This document shows positions 55,220 to 64,000 of a stretch of DNA of 64,000 nucleotides, piece after piece. This DNA comes from Dactylonectria macrodidyma (Eukaryota; Ascomycota; Sordariomycetes; Hypocreales; Nectriaceae): assembly GCA_020744425.1 (NCBI GenBank), contig JAGMUV010000040.1, positions 372,001 through 436,000 on the forward strand, written 5' to 3'. The first letter of the stretch is position 1. Every line of letters begins with the position of its first letter. The translations under genes were made by a program, and so were the position numbers. The notes beneath the pieces are model-generated. The model was not told the origin of the DNA. It saw nothing but the letters and a program-made list of their open reading frames with translations, and did not search any database.

Positions 55220-55540
55220 CCTCAGTCGGGATCAGGGATGGGTCGATGCCCCAGGTGCAGCTCCAACCGGCGGAGGTACCTGGGTCGGTACTTGCCAACA
55301 GGCGCGATTCTTAGCCTTGGGGCCTGGCCTGGTAGCACCGGAACAAGGGGGTAACTTCCGTCACGCCGGAAGGATCGTAGATTGTTGAACAAATGGAGCC
55401 TCCACAAGGCCCCGACGCTGCGCGGATACCTCGTCCTATTTTCCAACCACCCTTGCTGGGGAATGCCTTGCAGGGGTGTGTGTCAACCAGCGACAGCGTC
55501 CAAGCGCACCTAACGACGCTAGTGAATCACACCCTCCGGT
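55220..55540 (-). repeat. Dispersed repeat, copy 1 (inverted relative to copy 2)
   Basis: Its reverse complement aligns with 62235-62490 over most of its length. Matching landmarks in order: GGTGTGATTCA-CTAGCG, TTGGACGC, CCCAGCAAGG, CAATCTA-GATCC, CGGAAGT, GCTACCAG-CCAGGCCC, AAGTACCG/AGGTACCG, CGGTTGGAGCTG and GGGCAT. Both copies can be read as ...RYRP-Y--RLEL-LGH. Confidence 0.7.
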
Positions 55541-57975
55541 CAGCACGTTGTTGGCCGCCACACTAAAATCGAGCCAAGACTGCAGGGCTCGGGTGGAGTC
55601 ATGCAGGGGCCCAAAAGCACCAGAGATCGATCTCTTGTGGTCTGTTCTAGCGCGTCCACCCTTCGTGTGACGTCCCAGCCGCGCCCGCTCGTGTGCCGCC
55701 GAATCGCCACCTTATTCCGCACCTGCCAGCCCCACACCCCAGGTACCCTGTGCTGAGAGGGCGTTTTCCCGTTGGCGGACGAGGTTGGTAGGCGGCTTGC
55801 CCCACAATGCCAACGGGCAAGGTAGACGGTGACAGACATACATCAGTAGTGGGCTCTCGTGAGGCCAGACCTTAGGGGGTACCACGTCTGCGCGACCCAC
55901 AATCTCGCTGGTCGCAGCTCCCAGCCAGGAATTAAAAATACACCCAAACACAAATTATTTCAAGGCGTACATGGATGACCAGAAGCTCTCACGAGTCATG
56001 ATGCGCGGCGGGTATATCGAGCAGTTGACGGAGGAGTGTTGCTGGGGTCCAGCAAGGGCAGGCAGCTCAGGCCAACAAGGAGTACAGACCGTCCAATGGC
56101 GACATCCCCGACACCGCGGGATTCTCATTAAAACAGTAATAGAAACACATTGGTCCCAATGAATAAGCCCGTACTAATTGGAAAATAATTTAACCCGTCC
56201 TTGGGCTGAATTAAGCTACGTATTGAGTTTGCAGAAGTGAGGAACATTTGGCTCCTACAGAGCCGGCACCACAATGCAACACCTGGCACTATGCAGCTCT
56301 ACGTGTGGCCCTGAGCACACCCCCTGGCGGCCTACGGACTTGTTCGCGCCAGGGGGGGCTGAGACAAGGCATCCGAACTAACGCCATGGACAACATGGAA
56401 CAAAATATCCTGGTCCGGCGTGTTGTGTTGGCTTGTCATTCAGCCTCACCAAGGGGGTGACAGTGATGCAGTTGTTGTCTCTTTCAAAGTCATGTGAAGA
56501 TGGGGCTTATCCTTGCGCTGACAGACCTGAGGTCATTGGGCGGCCTCTGATCCGTTGTAATTTTCAAGAATGGACGGAGTCAGGCCGACCTAACTTGTGT
56601 GAAGTAAGAGTAGGCATCGTCATCCGGTCATACAGAGGTTCACAATCGTTTTTCGAGCCGTAGCATGTAGCTCCCCTATCTAGCGAGGTTGCCCATTCCA
56701 AACGTAGGGTCCTATGATGGGCTGGTCGGTTGCTTTGGTAGTGTGGCCAGTTGAAACATTTGGTCCATTGCATCCTACCCTGGTGTCTACGATCTCAACG
56801 CGTCTTTCGCACCGCTTCCCAATGGATTCCAACCCCGGGCCCCCAAAAGAAATCAAACGATCAACCCCGGCAGCCTCACCTGCGCTCGCCCCCTCCCCCT
56901 TGTAATTTGAACTCATGTTGAGCACGAAAAAAAGAGTTAGATCGTCGTTTAGATGCGGGCGTAGTTGTGATACACAATAGTTAGACTGCGCGAGCAACAA
57001 CTACTTCACCTCCCATCCGCCTTGACAGGAAAAAAAAAACATTGCGACCCAGTTCGCCATATCACACCCTTCCCCAGCACCACTTCAAAGAGTTGAGAGG
57101 CTACCAAGAGCCTCGTTTTCTTTTTTCTGAGCAGCTGCAACTGCACAGGAGGCGGGGGGCTACAAAAGTAGCCCGAGTGGGTGCGCATCCATTATGTCTG
57201 TTCGAGTCCCCCGTCACTGGTGTTTCATTTAACTTCCGCCTCCTCTCCACCTTCACCAGCCAGCGGCCGACTCTCTGTAGCGCTGCGAATACTAGAACTT
57301 TGGCAACCAAACTGGAGTGACTCCAGCATTTTGAAGAGCGACTTTCCGGGGAAAGGGACTCCTTGTTGAGGTCCCTTGTTGGGGCACCAAATATCTCATC
57401 CGCGGTTATGAGTTGCCAGACGACCTGCCGTCATGAAAGTAGGCATGCAGCCAGTACCTCGCAGCCAGGTATGGGATGTGGATAGGAGGTTGGCTAGGCA
57501 TGGGTCAGCTTGTTAACCACCCTTCCCCCTAAAAGCCAAGCCTCTGGGTGACATTCTGGCTCCCCTCCTTTGATCGCCTTGCAACGACCCAGAAACTCCA
57601 TCCTAGTCTTGGACTCCATCCTAGTCTTGGTCTTGCCTTCCTGGACTAGGTGGGCATCCCATCCCACCTCCCCGGCCCACCCTGATTCACCCCTCCAATC
57701 GATTCTGTCTCACATATTTCAGGCCAGCCAACATACATACCCAGACACCTCAAGGCTCAAGCCTCAATATCAGGTATCATTCGACTAGGATCTAGCAACC
57801 TCCACCCGCTTTATCCGCCTGGAATCACCCTACGCCCAACCTATCTCCGCACTAATTCTGTTTCTGGCTCTACGTCTTGCAACTTCCATACGGATTTGTG
57901 CTTTTACGCATTGATATTACTGTACTATTAACCATTTCCCGCTCTCTGCTGCCTATTGCCTATTGCCCGCCGCCC

Positions 57976-58024
57976 GTCGCCCGTGGCCCATCGCCCGTGG
58001 CCCATCGCCCGTGGCCCATCGCCC
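57976..58024. repeat. GCCCGTGGCCCATC repeats in the leader region
   Basis: Three to four copies of GCCCGTGGCCCATC within about 50 bp, 105 bp upstream of the ATG at 58130. Confidence 0.75.
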
Positions 58025-58129
58025 GAAAGCCAGCACAGTGCCGCTGCGCTGCTAGCATAAGATAGGTTCCATAGCGCAGTTGATATTGCACAGGCTAAAC
58101 AGCGCACCCGGAATTACCGCCTATGAGAA

Positions 58130-59664
58130 ATGGCAGAAGTTCCTCCATCTCAGATCAGCCGCCTGGGAGTACGTTACGGACCCCTTCCAGATAGGTCAAG
58201 AAAGCGCGCCGCCCTCATGAGGAAGCTCGGCGCCTGCAGTAACTGCCGGAGACGGAAAGAGGCTGTAAGTAATCCCCTCTGTCTCCCATGCTCCATCGCG
58301 AGAACGTTCGCTGCATTCCCTTTACCTTCCAATACATAAGATACTAATACCTCACTCTTTCTCACTGCCGATAGTGCAACCCGACTCACCATGGTATAAC
58401 TTGGGAGGATGCCATCAACAAGTTCCATCCGCCTCTAACTATCCAGCATATTGCGCCCTCACTCACCGCTGTATGTCGACCTCTGAGCCCCGCTCCTGCT
58501 CTCACAAATTCCTAGCCCATGTTCACACATAACCCTCAGGAAACGGACATCAACTCCGACACATCCGCTCCTCACCAGCCAGCCCAACCCCCACTCAGCG
58601 AGACCCGAATCCGCACCGCTCTCCCCTCTGGTCCCCGGCTCGAAAATTCACTATCCCTCCCAGGCATCAAGAGTCTTATTAAAAATGATATGCAGACGAA
58701 TATTGGATGCATGCTCTCCACCCCGAACCGTGACCGATACACTAGCGTTCAGGCGCTCTTGCTATTCTGGCAAGACGATGATGAGACGTCCGAGATTCAG
58801 TCAGCTGTCCGGGAGCTTGCCGATGTATTTGACGAGTATTATCATTACTCTTTCCAAATCCAGGCCATCCCATCTTCGGAGAACAACAACAGCTCGTGGA
58901 TATGGTTATCGCAGCAACTAAACGACTTTATCAAAGACGGCGACCAGCGTGATGTGTTGAAAATCATATACTACGCTGGGCATACGTATCTCGATGGCAA
59001 CCGACAGATGGTATTGGCGTGGTACTGAACTTTTTGTCTTCTCAAGTAAACTCGACGCTAACTCCTCAACAGCTCAAGAGACCATGAAAGGTCATCCACG
59101 ATTCAATGGGGCGGCATCCAGCAATTTCTTGAAGAAGTTTGTGCCGACACCCTCATTATCATGGACTCCGCATATTACCCATCAGCAAGAATTGTCCGCC
59201 CACAGGGTGTTCTCGAACTAATCGCTGCCTCGGTGTCAGATGAGCACTTCTACTCACTCGACAGATACGCCTTCACTCGCGCGCTGGCCAAGCAGCTACG
59301 CACGAGGCCGACACGCCAAAGCTCACTCTCGGCTGCCGAATTGCATTCGAATTTATTCGCATATTACCCCAGGATAGTTCAGGAGAGGAACCCAGAGAAG
59401 GAAGCCATCACGAGTTACCCTGGTCCCTTGCACATGATGATGTCGGGCAACTCGACGCTCCCATCCATTTTCCTGTCACCCTTATCCCAGAGCAGTCCCA
59501 TGAGAAACAGGCTCTCATTTGAGAACAATCCCCAATTACATCTCTCAATTCGCCTGATCGACGGCAACGTCGATGTCGATAGCTGGAACGAGTGGCTGCG
59601 ACTAATGCCTAAGGGAGTTGAGAATGTCAAAGTTGAAGGCTCGTTTCTAGCCACCTTTCGGTAA
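58130..59664 (+). CDS. Zinc-cluster-like / caspase-like fusion protein
   Basis: Four exons: 58130-58264, 58375-58470, 58516-59021 and 59073-59664. Introns are 110, 45 and 51 bp (donors GTAAGT, GTATGT, GTACTG; branch TACTAAT in the first). 1329 nt, 442 residues. N-terminus: a basic patch DRSRKRAALMRKLGACSNCR with C36-x2-C39-x6-C46 then NPTHH, the first half of a Zn2Cys6-like cluster, followed by GITWEDAINKFHPPLTIQHI. A Pro/Ser linker leads to a caspase/CHAT-like region: VQALLLFWQDDDETSEIQSA, DVLKIIYYAGHTYLDGNRQM with H233 at the catalytic-His position, and CADTLIIMDSAYYPSARIVR where caspases have DCC. Here it is D277-S278-A279, so the nucleophile appears absent. A conserved-looking C-terminal domain ends WNEWLRLMPKGVENVKVEGS. 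I recall similar full-length proteins in related fungi, so it is probably a conserved, non-proteolytic regulator; the function is unknown. Confidence 0.8.
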
Positions 59665-59784
59665 TGCGCTGGGTTTCTTCTTTTGTGTTGCAGCTCATCA
59701 TTCTCGATTGTCGGCTCTAAAAACAACAGTCTCAGAGCCAACTTAGCCAACCGAAGGGAGGCTTTGCGTGTTTCAATCGACTGA

Positions 59785-60195
59785 CTACAGAACTTCATGG
59801 GGCTGGTTCAACGTCGCCGGCGATACAACAGGGTCAAAGGGAAGGACGGCGAGGCAGTGTGGAATTTTCGATTGGAGAGCCTTTTCCAAATCCGATTGAT
59901 CGACTTTTGGGGAGGAACCTTCTTCTTCTTTTTCTGGTCCTGGGTCGTGGTCGTGGTCACCGGGGCTGCCTGAGGTCGGCGCGGATCGTCCTACTCCCCT
60001 GATGAGCTGTATCCGTGCATGATTAGGACACAACGTCGAGGTTAAGATGCAAAGGGACAACTGGATACTCCAGGGAGTGCGCTGTAAAAATAAGAATGAC
60101 GAATTGGGGGACGACTGAAAAATGCGGCCAATGACGGAGGGTAGGGAGCAATGAGGAAAGAGGGCAAGGATAACAGAGACGTTCGGGGCCTTCAA
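59785..60195 (-). CDS. Weak ORF candidate, 136 residues
   Basis: The C-terminal half (TSGSPGDHDHDPGPEKEEEG, VDQSDLEKALQSKIPHCLAV) looks coding; the N-terminal half does not. It may be the last exon of a gene on the minus strand or a relic. It converges on the caspase-like gene. Confidence 0.25.
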   Translation of the reverse strand: MKAPNVSVILALFPHCSLPSVIGRIFQSSPNSSFLFLQRTPWSIQLSLCILTSTLCPNHARIQLIRGVGRSAPTSGSPGDHDHDPGPEKEEEGSSPKVDQSDLEKALQSKIPHCLAVLPFDPVVSPATLNQPHEVL

Positions 60196-60395
60196 CGTCT
60201 AGTAAAAGAACTTTATGTCAGAGTAGGAGGAGCTTGAAGCTATCCTCGCGTTGTTCGAAGGGGTTACTGAGGCTGCCTTCATAGGCGATGATAGCCTCGT
60301 CGGCCGGTCAAAGGGACAAACAATATTTGAGGGAGTCATGTTGGTTGTATTGAGTTCCTGGGGCCGGCCAGTAATATATTCATCTTGATTTCAGC

Positions 60396-60419
60396 TTCCC
60401 AGCTTGAAAAAGCTGGGAA
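60396..60419. other. Perfect 10-bp hairpin
   Basis: TTCCCAGCTT-GAAA-AAGCTGGGAA, a 10-bp stem with a 4-nt loop in non-coding DNA. It could be a recombination or transcription-end structure, or chance. Confidence 0.6.
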
Positions 60420-60545
60420 AGTTTGATCCTAGGCAATTGTGAAAGCATTAGTTATTGAAAGTGCTAAAACTCAAGAAAACTATGTTTTTTGACTTCGTGA
60501 CAGCAGCAACTCGCCCTTGATGGAGCGGACAGCGATTCAGGTAGT

Positions 60546-61004
60546 GTGAGATGGACCCCCGACGAAACTACCGTGGGTGGCAGGTGCTCGCGGACCATGG
60601 GAGGCTGCCGTACGTCTTGTACCACTTACCTGAGCGGTACTTTACGACTGGTGGTGGACGTCGACGGCAGCTGGCGCTCGCGGGCTCCTCTCGATGCACG
60701 AAGTACCGGTATAGGACAGGCGGCTTAGTAAGACGCGGCAGAGTTGTTGTAGACCATTCGATTGTGTTAACGGCAACAAGGGTCAGTTTTGGAGCATAAA
60801 TATCTTCTGCAAGACCGGCGACCCGCCCGTTTCTGGAAAGGCTGGTGCAGCTAATCGAGCGAGGATCGCTCTTGCTCTTAGCGCGAAACACGCGGCCGTG
60901 GTTGGTCTAGGTATTCTATTGCGGGATCCATTTGGCAATGACTTGATGTTTAAGCTGGCCGCCGCAATGGAGGAACATATGTCGCTAGCACAACGTCAAT
61001 TCTA
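60546..61004 (+). other. Possible gene relic
   Basis: 60551-60799 is open (GWQVLADHGRLPYVLYHLPE), and 60880-61004 in another frame reads AVVGLGILLRDPFGNDLMFK then LAAAMEEHMSLAQRQF before a TAG. Both are protein-like but in different frames and without a start, so decayed coding sequence is possible. Confidence 0.25.
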
Positions 61005-63461
61005 GGCTATCAATGAGAGCGAGCCACTACGGCATGTCGATCAGAATTGCCTTCGCCATTATTGGTGGCCTTGTCTGCTGATGCAACATACACAGTGGGG
61101 AGGTGCCTCAGCAAGCACATTCCCCATCCAGCCTCGCTATTCCCGGACACACTCAGCCGTCTTCTCCTGCATGGGCCAATACAGGGTTGTCGGGGGGCCA
61201 TCTCCTGCTATCCTGCACCGTAATCAGACGACGTGAGGCGGGTGGACTCAAGGCTGGCCAGATAGTCGGTGACGGATGGAAGCCTCCAGGAGGGCTGGTC
61301 TGCAACCATAGTGTGATGAGGTTAAAATGGTCCCCACGTGGCTCCCTGGTGAGACGGACGTGGCTCTGTGCGGAATGGCTGCCCGCGCAGCAACGCTAGG
61401 CTCGATTGGCTTGTGCAAAAGTGAACAGTGCATGCCAACACCAATGAAGATCACATTCGTATTCACGGTACAAACGATCCCACTTCTTTTCTTACTCACC
61501 GTCAATCAAAACGAGCTGTTTCGTCCGTAGTCTACGCCCTAGTCTTGCGCGGCGATGATACTCGAAGGTTGTAAGGCGACGGCACAGAGAGGAGCAGGGG
61601 ACCTCATTCACGGAGTAATCGCACAGACTAAACGGTGTCAATCTATCGCGGGGAAGGGGGGTCCTTTCCGATTCGACGAGGGTGGGAAGCAGTTGCGGAG
61701 TAGCTACCTGGAGGGTGGCCTTGTCTCCCTCCCAGGTGCCACACACGATGAAGACAAGGCTGCTAAGCTGCAAGGTCCAGGATGCAGCAATCAAGGGACC
61801 GATGGAGACTAGAGATCGGTGGAATGAGTGGCTTGCATTAGCACGTCCGCCACACTGCGCCGCTCCTCGTCTCTAGGTGGTCTCATCAACCCAACCAATC
61901 AATTCACCTAAACATATAGATCAATCATGTCACTTACAGTAGCCTGTCAATTTCTTGGGGAAACGCATGTGAAAATATTATACGTATTGTTACAGCCATG
62001 TATGCAGTCTAAGTTTGGGGGACGGGCAAGTCTGGACGCGTGTAGTCCTAATTGAGATAATTAGATGAGGCTGAGCTAGCTGGAACAGAGACAGGGTCAT
62101 GGTGAATAATTTCTTAGTGCGGCTCGGTGTAAGTGCAGGGTTCCAGTATAGTGGCATTCTGACAATTCATTCACACAGTGCCTACAGATTAGAGTGCGCG
62201 TCAATATGGCAAGGGTCCATTGTCCGTGCGACCACAAGGTGTGATTCAACTAGCGCCGCGGGGTGCTCTTGGACGCACCAACAGGGGTCATCGGACGGAG
62301 CACAGACTTGTCACTTTCCCAGCAAGGGGTTTTTATCTGTCCAGCAATCTAGATCCCCCCAGCGAGTCGGAAGTGATCCGTCCCAGAGCTACCAGACCAG
62401 GCCCACAAGGCGAACGGCTCTGCCTATTGCCAGGTACCGTCCTAAGTACATCACTCGGTTGGAGCTGTACCTTGGGCATTGATCCATTGCTCATCTCGAC
62501 TCATTGCAATTCCCGTCGAGCGGGGAGCTGGCACTTGTGAACGGCACATCAGGAGTCACTCGTGTGGATAACCCCTTCAGCGTGAGCCTATTGGTTTGCC
62601 AAGCCACAGCCAATCAATGTCTTGACTGGAAATACGTGTTGAGGTGCCGGTTGGCGGGTGCAGGAAGGGGGTAGGGCAAGCGAGGGTATTTGTGGGTGAC
62701 TCATGAAGGCATCGGAAGCCGCCTAGAGGGCCGATACTTGATAGGCCAGCGCAGCAAGGTTAATATGCACAATGCGCTCATGCAAGGTCGAACGTTCACT
62801 TGAAGCCTGGAATGTTTGGAATGTTTACGATACCCTTGCCGTCTTGACTTGTTATCGACTTTCCAAGTAGTTTCTAATGCCTCCATAAGTCATTCAAACA
62901 TGCCTTCATTTGGGTTTTTTTTTTCTCGTCCTCTTATACATGTCAATCCGCGTCTCGGCACGTATTCCCATTCAAATCAATGGATGCGCCATGGCAAACC
63001 AACGGGCTCACGCTGAAGGGGTGCGGTTTGCCGAGCAATCAAACCCCCACCAATTTTGGATCCTCTACCCAGCCCCCGTTTCCGTCTCCTTTGCCTAGAA
63101 GCACCCCTCGCCAGGAAAAAACGACGCGTCTATGCCCCCTTGCCCTGTTGAATCACACTTTGTGGTCGCACGGACAAAGGACCCTCGTCATGTTGACGCA
63201 TGTCCATGACTTGTCAGAAAGCCTCACGCATCCTACCCTTACACCAACCCCGCCAAGTGAGTATCCACCCCGGCCCTAGCCCCTGTCCCCTGCCCCGACC
63301 GACCCAGCCTCAGACCCATCACACTCGGACTCCCCGTCAGACTTTGGAGGGATGCGAGGAGGCTCTACGAAAATTGATCTGGGGAAACTAGCGATCGGGT
63401 TGTGTGAGCGGCGGCCCTCTTTCTTTGTAGTTGGGGTCAACATGGTGGAGCGCATGCGGTC
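61005..63461. other. Gene-poor region
   Basis: No gene is supported. It holds repeat copy 2 at 62235-62490. Short open frames on both strands lack motifs. Confidence 0.4.
62235..62490 (+). repeat. Dispersed repeat, copy 2
   Basis: Aligns with the reverse complement of 55220-55540 (see that entry). Overall identity looks near 65-70 percent with indels, so the copies are old. Ends were not sharply defined. Confidence 0.7.
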
Positions 63462-63780
63462 CTACGGCGCCATTGGAAGGCTAACTCGAGGAACGGCGGG
63501 CACCAGCAGCCGTTGGAGCATGGTCAGGCAACGCAACGTTGTTTGTCCAATTGTCAGAAGCAAGCGCGTATCCTGGTATTAAACATATCATCCGCCTCAT
63601 ACTGCTATGACTAAGGCGTACTCGCATGTATCCACTCACCTTGCCCTTGGCAGGGACGAGAGGCCACATTTGAAGGGCCGTATCTGGAGGGCCAAACAAA
63701 ACGGTGTGCTGTGCAACTGTACTTGGAATTGCGTCGGCTAATGCTCTACGCTCTAGAAGCATGTGCACCGAAGGCCACAT
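63462..63780 (-). CDS. Small spliced ORF candidate
   Basis: 63780-63640 (MWPSVHMLLERRALADAIPS, TVAQHTVLFGPPDTALQMWP, LVPAKGK) joins 63572-63462 across a 67-bp intron (donor GTGAGT, acceptor TACCAG), 83 residues. The frame is open and protein-like upstream of the ATG to about 63863 (LVAKYEPRRTEPGNFSGQEE), so a 5' exon may be missing and the true start may lie further upstream. Family not recognised. Confidence 0.35.
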
Positions 63781-63964
63781 GTGATTCGCCTCTTCCTGGC
63801 CGCTGAAGTTACCAGGTTCAGTCCTACGTGGCTCATACTTGGCAACCAAAGTTTCCTCGTCCGATTAGGGTCTCGTGTCCCAACGTCCGCTATACAAAGG
63901 GGAGGCCTTGATCAAGTAGATCGACCATCAAGGCTAATTACCCAGTGGCCGTTGTTTCTTTTTA

Positions 63965-63979
63965 GGTTCTGTCAGAACC
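63965..63979. repeat. 7-bp-arm palindrome and partial repeat at window end
   Basis: GGTTCTG-T-CAGAACC, then GTTGTCAGAAC again at 63990-64000. It may be the beginning of a repeat array or an element end that continues beyond the window. Confidence 0.5.
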
Positions 63980-64000
63980 GTTTTCAGGCGTTGTCAGAAC

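Larger units (their letters stand above)
54630..58129. other. Gene-poor region
   Basis: No gene is supported over 3.5 kb. It holds the dispersed repeat at 55220-55540, GC-rich multi-frame DNA at 54800-55950, a homopurine stretch at 57030, and C/T-rich leader sequence with CCCATCGCCCGTGG repeats (57976-58024) before the gene at 58130. Short frames lack motifs. Confidence 0.45.

Noticed and set aside
57175..57225. tRNA-like TTCGAGTCC
   Set aside because: The flanking bases do not form a T-stem and no acceptor or anticodon arm is present.
54630..64000. Subtelomere
   Set aside because: Gene-poor and repeat-bearing, but no TTAGGG tracts or RecQ-helicase-type genes are present.

Overview
This 64 kb window looks like nuclear DNA of a filamentous ascomycete (Pezizomycotina, most likely Sordariomycetes, possibly Hypocreales). 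Genes are separated by long non-coding stretches. Nearly all spliced genes carry 45-75 bp introns with GTRAGT donors, CTAAC/CTGAC-like branch points and YAG acceptors. The gene families are typical of such fungi: DUF3295/AreA-like proteins, fungal bZIPs, TCP11/SOK1, CK1, GH18 and C2H2/Zn2Cys6 regulators. There are no bacterial-style operons, no CRISPR, and no rRNA or tRNA that I could support. Exon boundaries are my own splice reconstructions, checked only for frame consistency.

Layout. 0-7 kb: an AreA-like/DUF3295 gene (minus), a bZIP gene (minus), and a conserved fungal gene (plus) with an in-frame TAG near its start, whose 5' region is repeated in decayed form at 0.4-0.88 kb. 8.5-16 kb: a repeat-rich stretch holding two different 19-bp minisatellites, a JmjC-type gene with duplicated zinc fingers, an unknown spliced gene, and two diverged copies of a small-secreted-protein-like segment. 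16-19.8 kb: an apparently intact hAT transposon (20-bp terminal repeats, 8-bp target duplication, two-exon transposase) inserted in an exon of an unknown four-exon gene. 20-30 kb: a C2H2 protein with four near-identical 40-residue repeats, two multi-spanning membrane proteins, a short DUF3295-like protein and a second bZIP. 30-39 kb: a single-pass membrane protein, a Tc1/mariner relic, casein kinase I, a TCP11/SOK1 gene and a stop-ridden pseudogene. 41-46 kb: a GH18 chitinase lacking its N-terminal half-barrel beside a divergent second CK1 gene, then two small genes. 49-54.6 kb: a C2H2 regulator ending in a Zn2Cys6 cluster, a secreted asparaginase-like enzyme and a small two-exon gene. 55-64 kb: mostly gene-poor, with an inverted pair of dispersed repeats and one four-exon gene joining a Cys-rich zinc-cluster-like N-terminus to a caspase-like domain that seems to lack its catalytic cysteine.

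The genes do not form an obvious pathway or biosynthetic cluster. The window reads as ordinary regulatory and signalling genes (bZIP, C2H2, CK1, SOK1-like) interspersed with a dynamic accessory fraction of minisatellites, transposons, decaying paralogues and truncated genes. The most unusual items are the zinc-cluster/pseudo-caspase fusion, the C2H2 regulator with a C-terminal Zn2Cys6 and a coding exon beyond its stop, the zinc-finger/JmjC gene beside its minisatellite, and the hAT-split gene.
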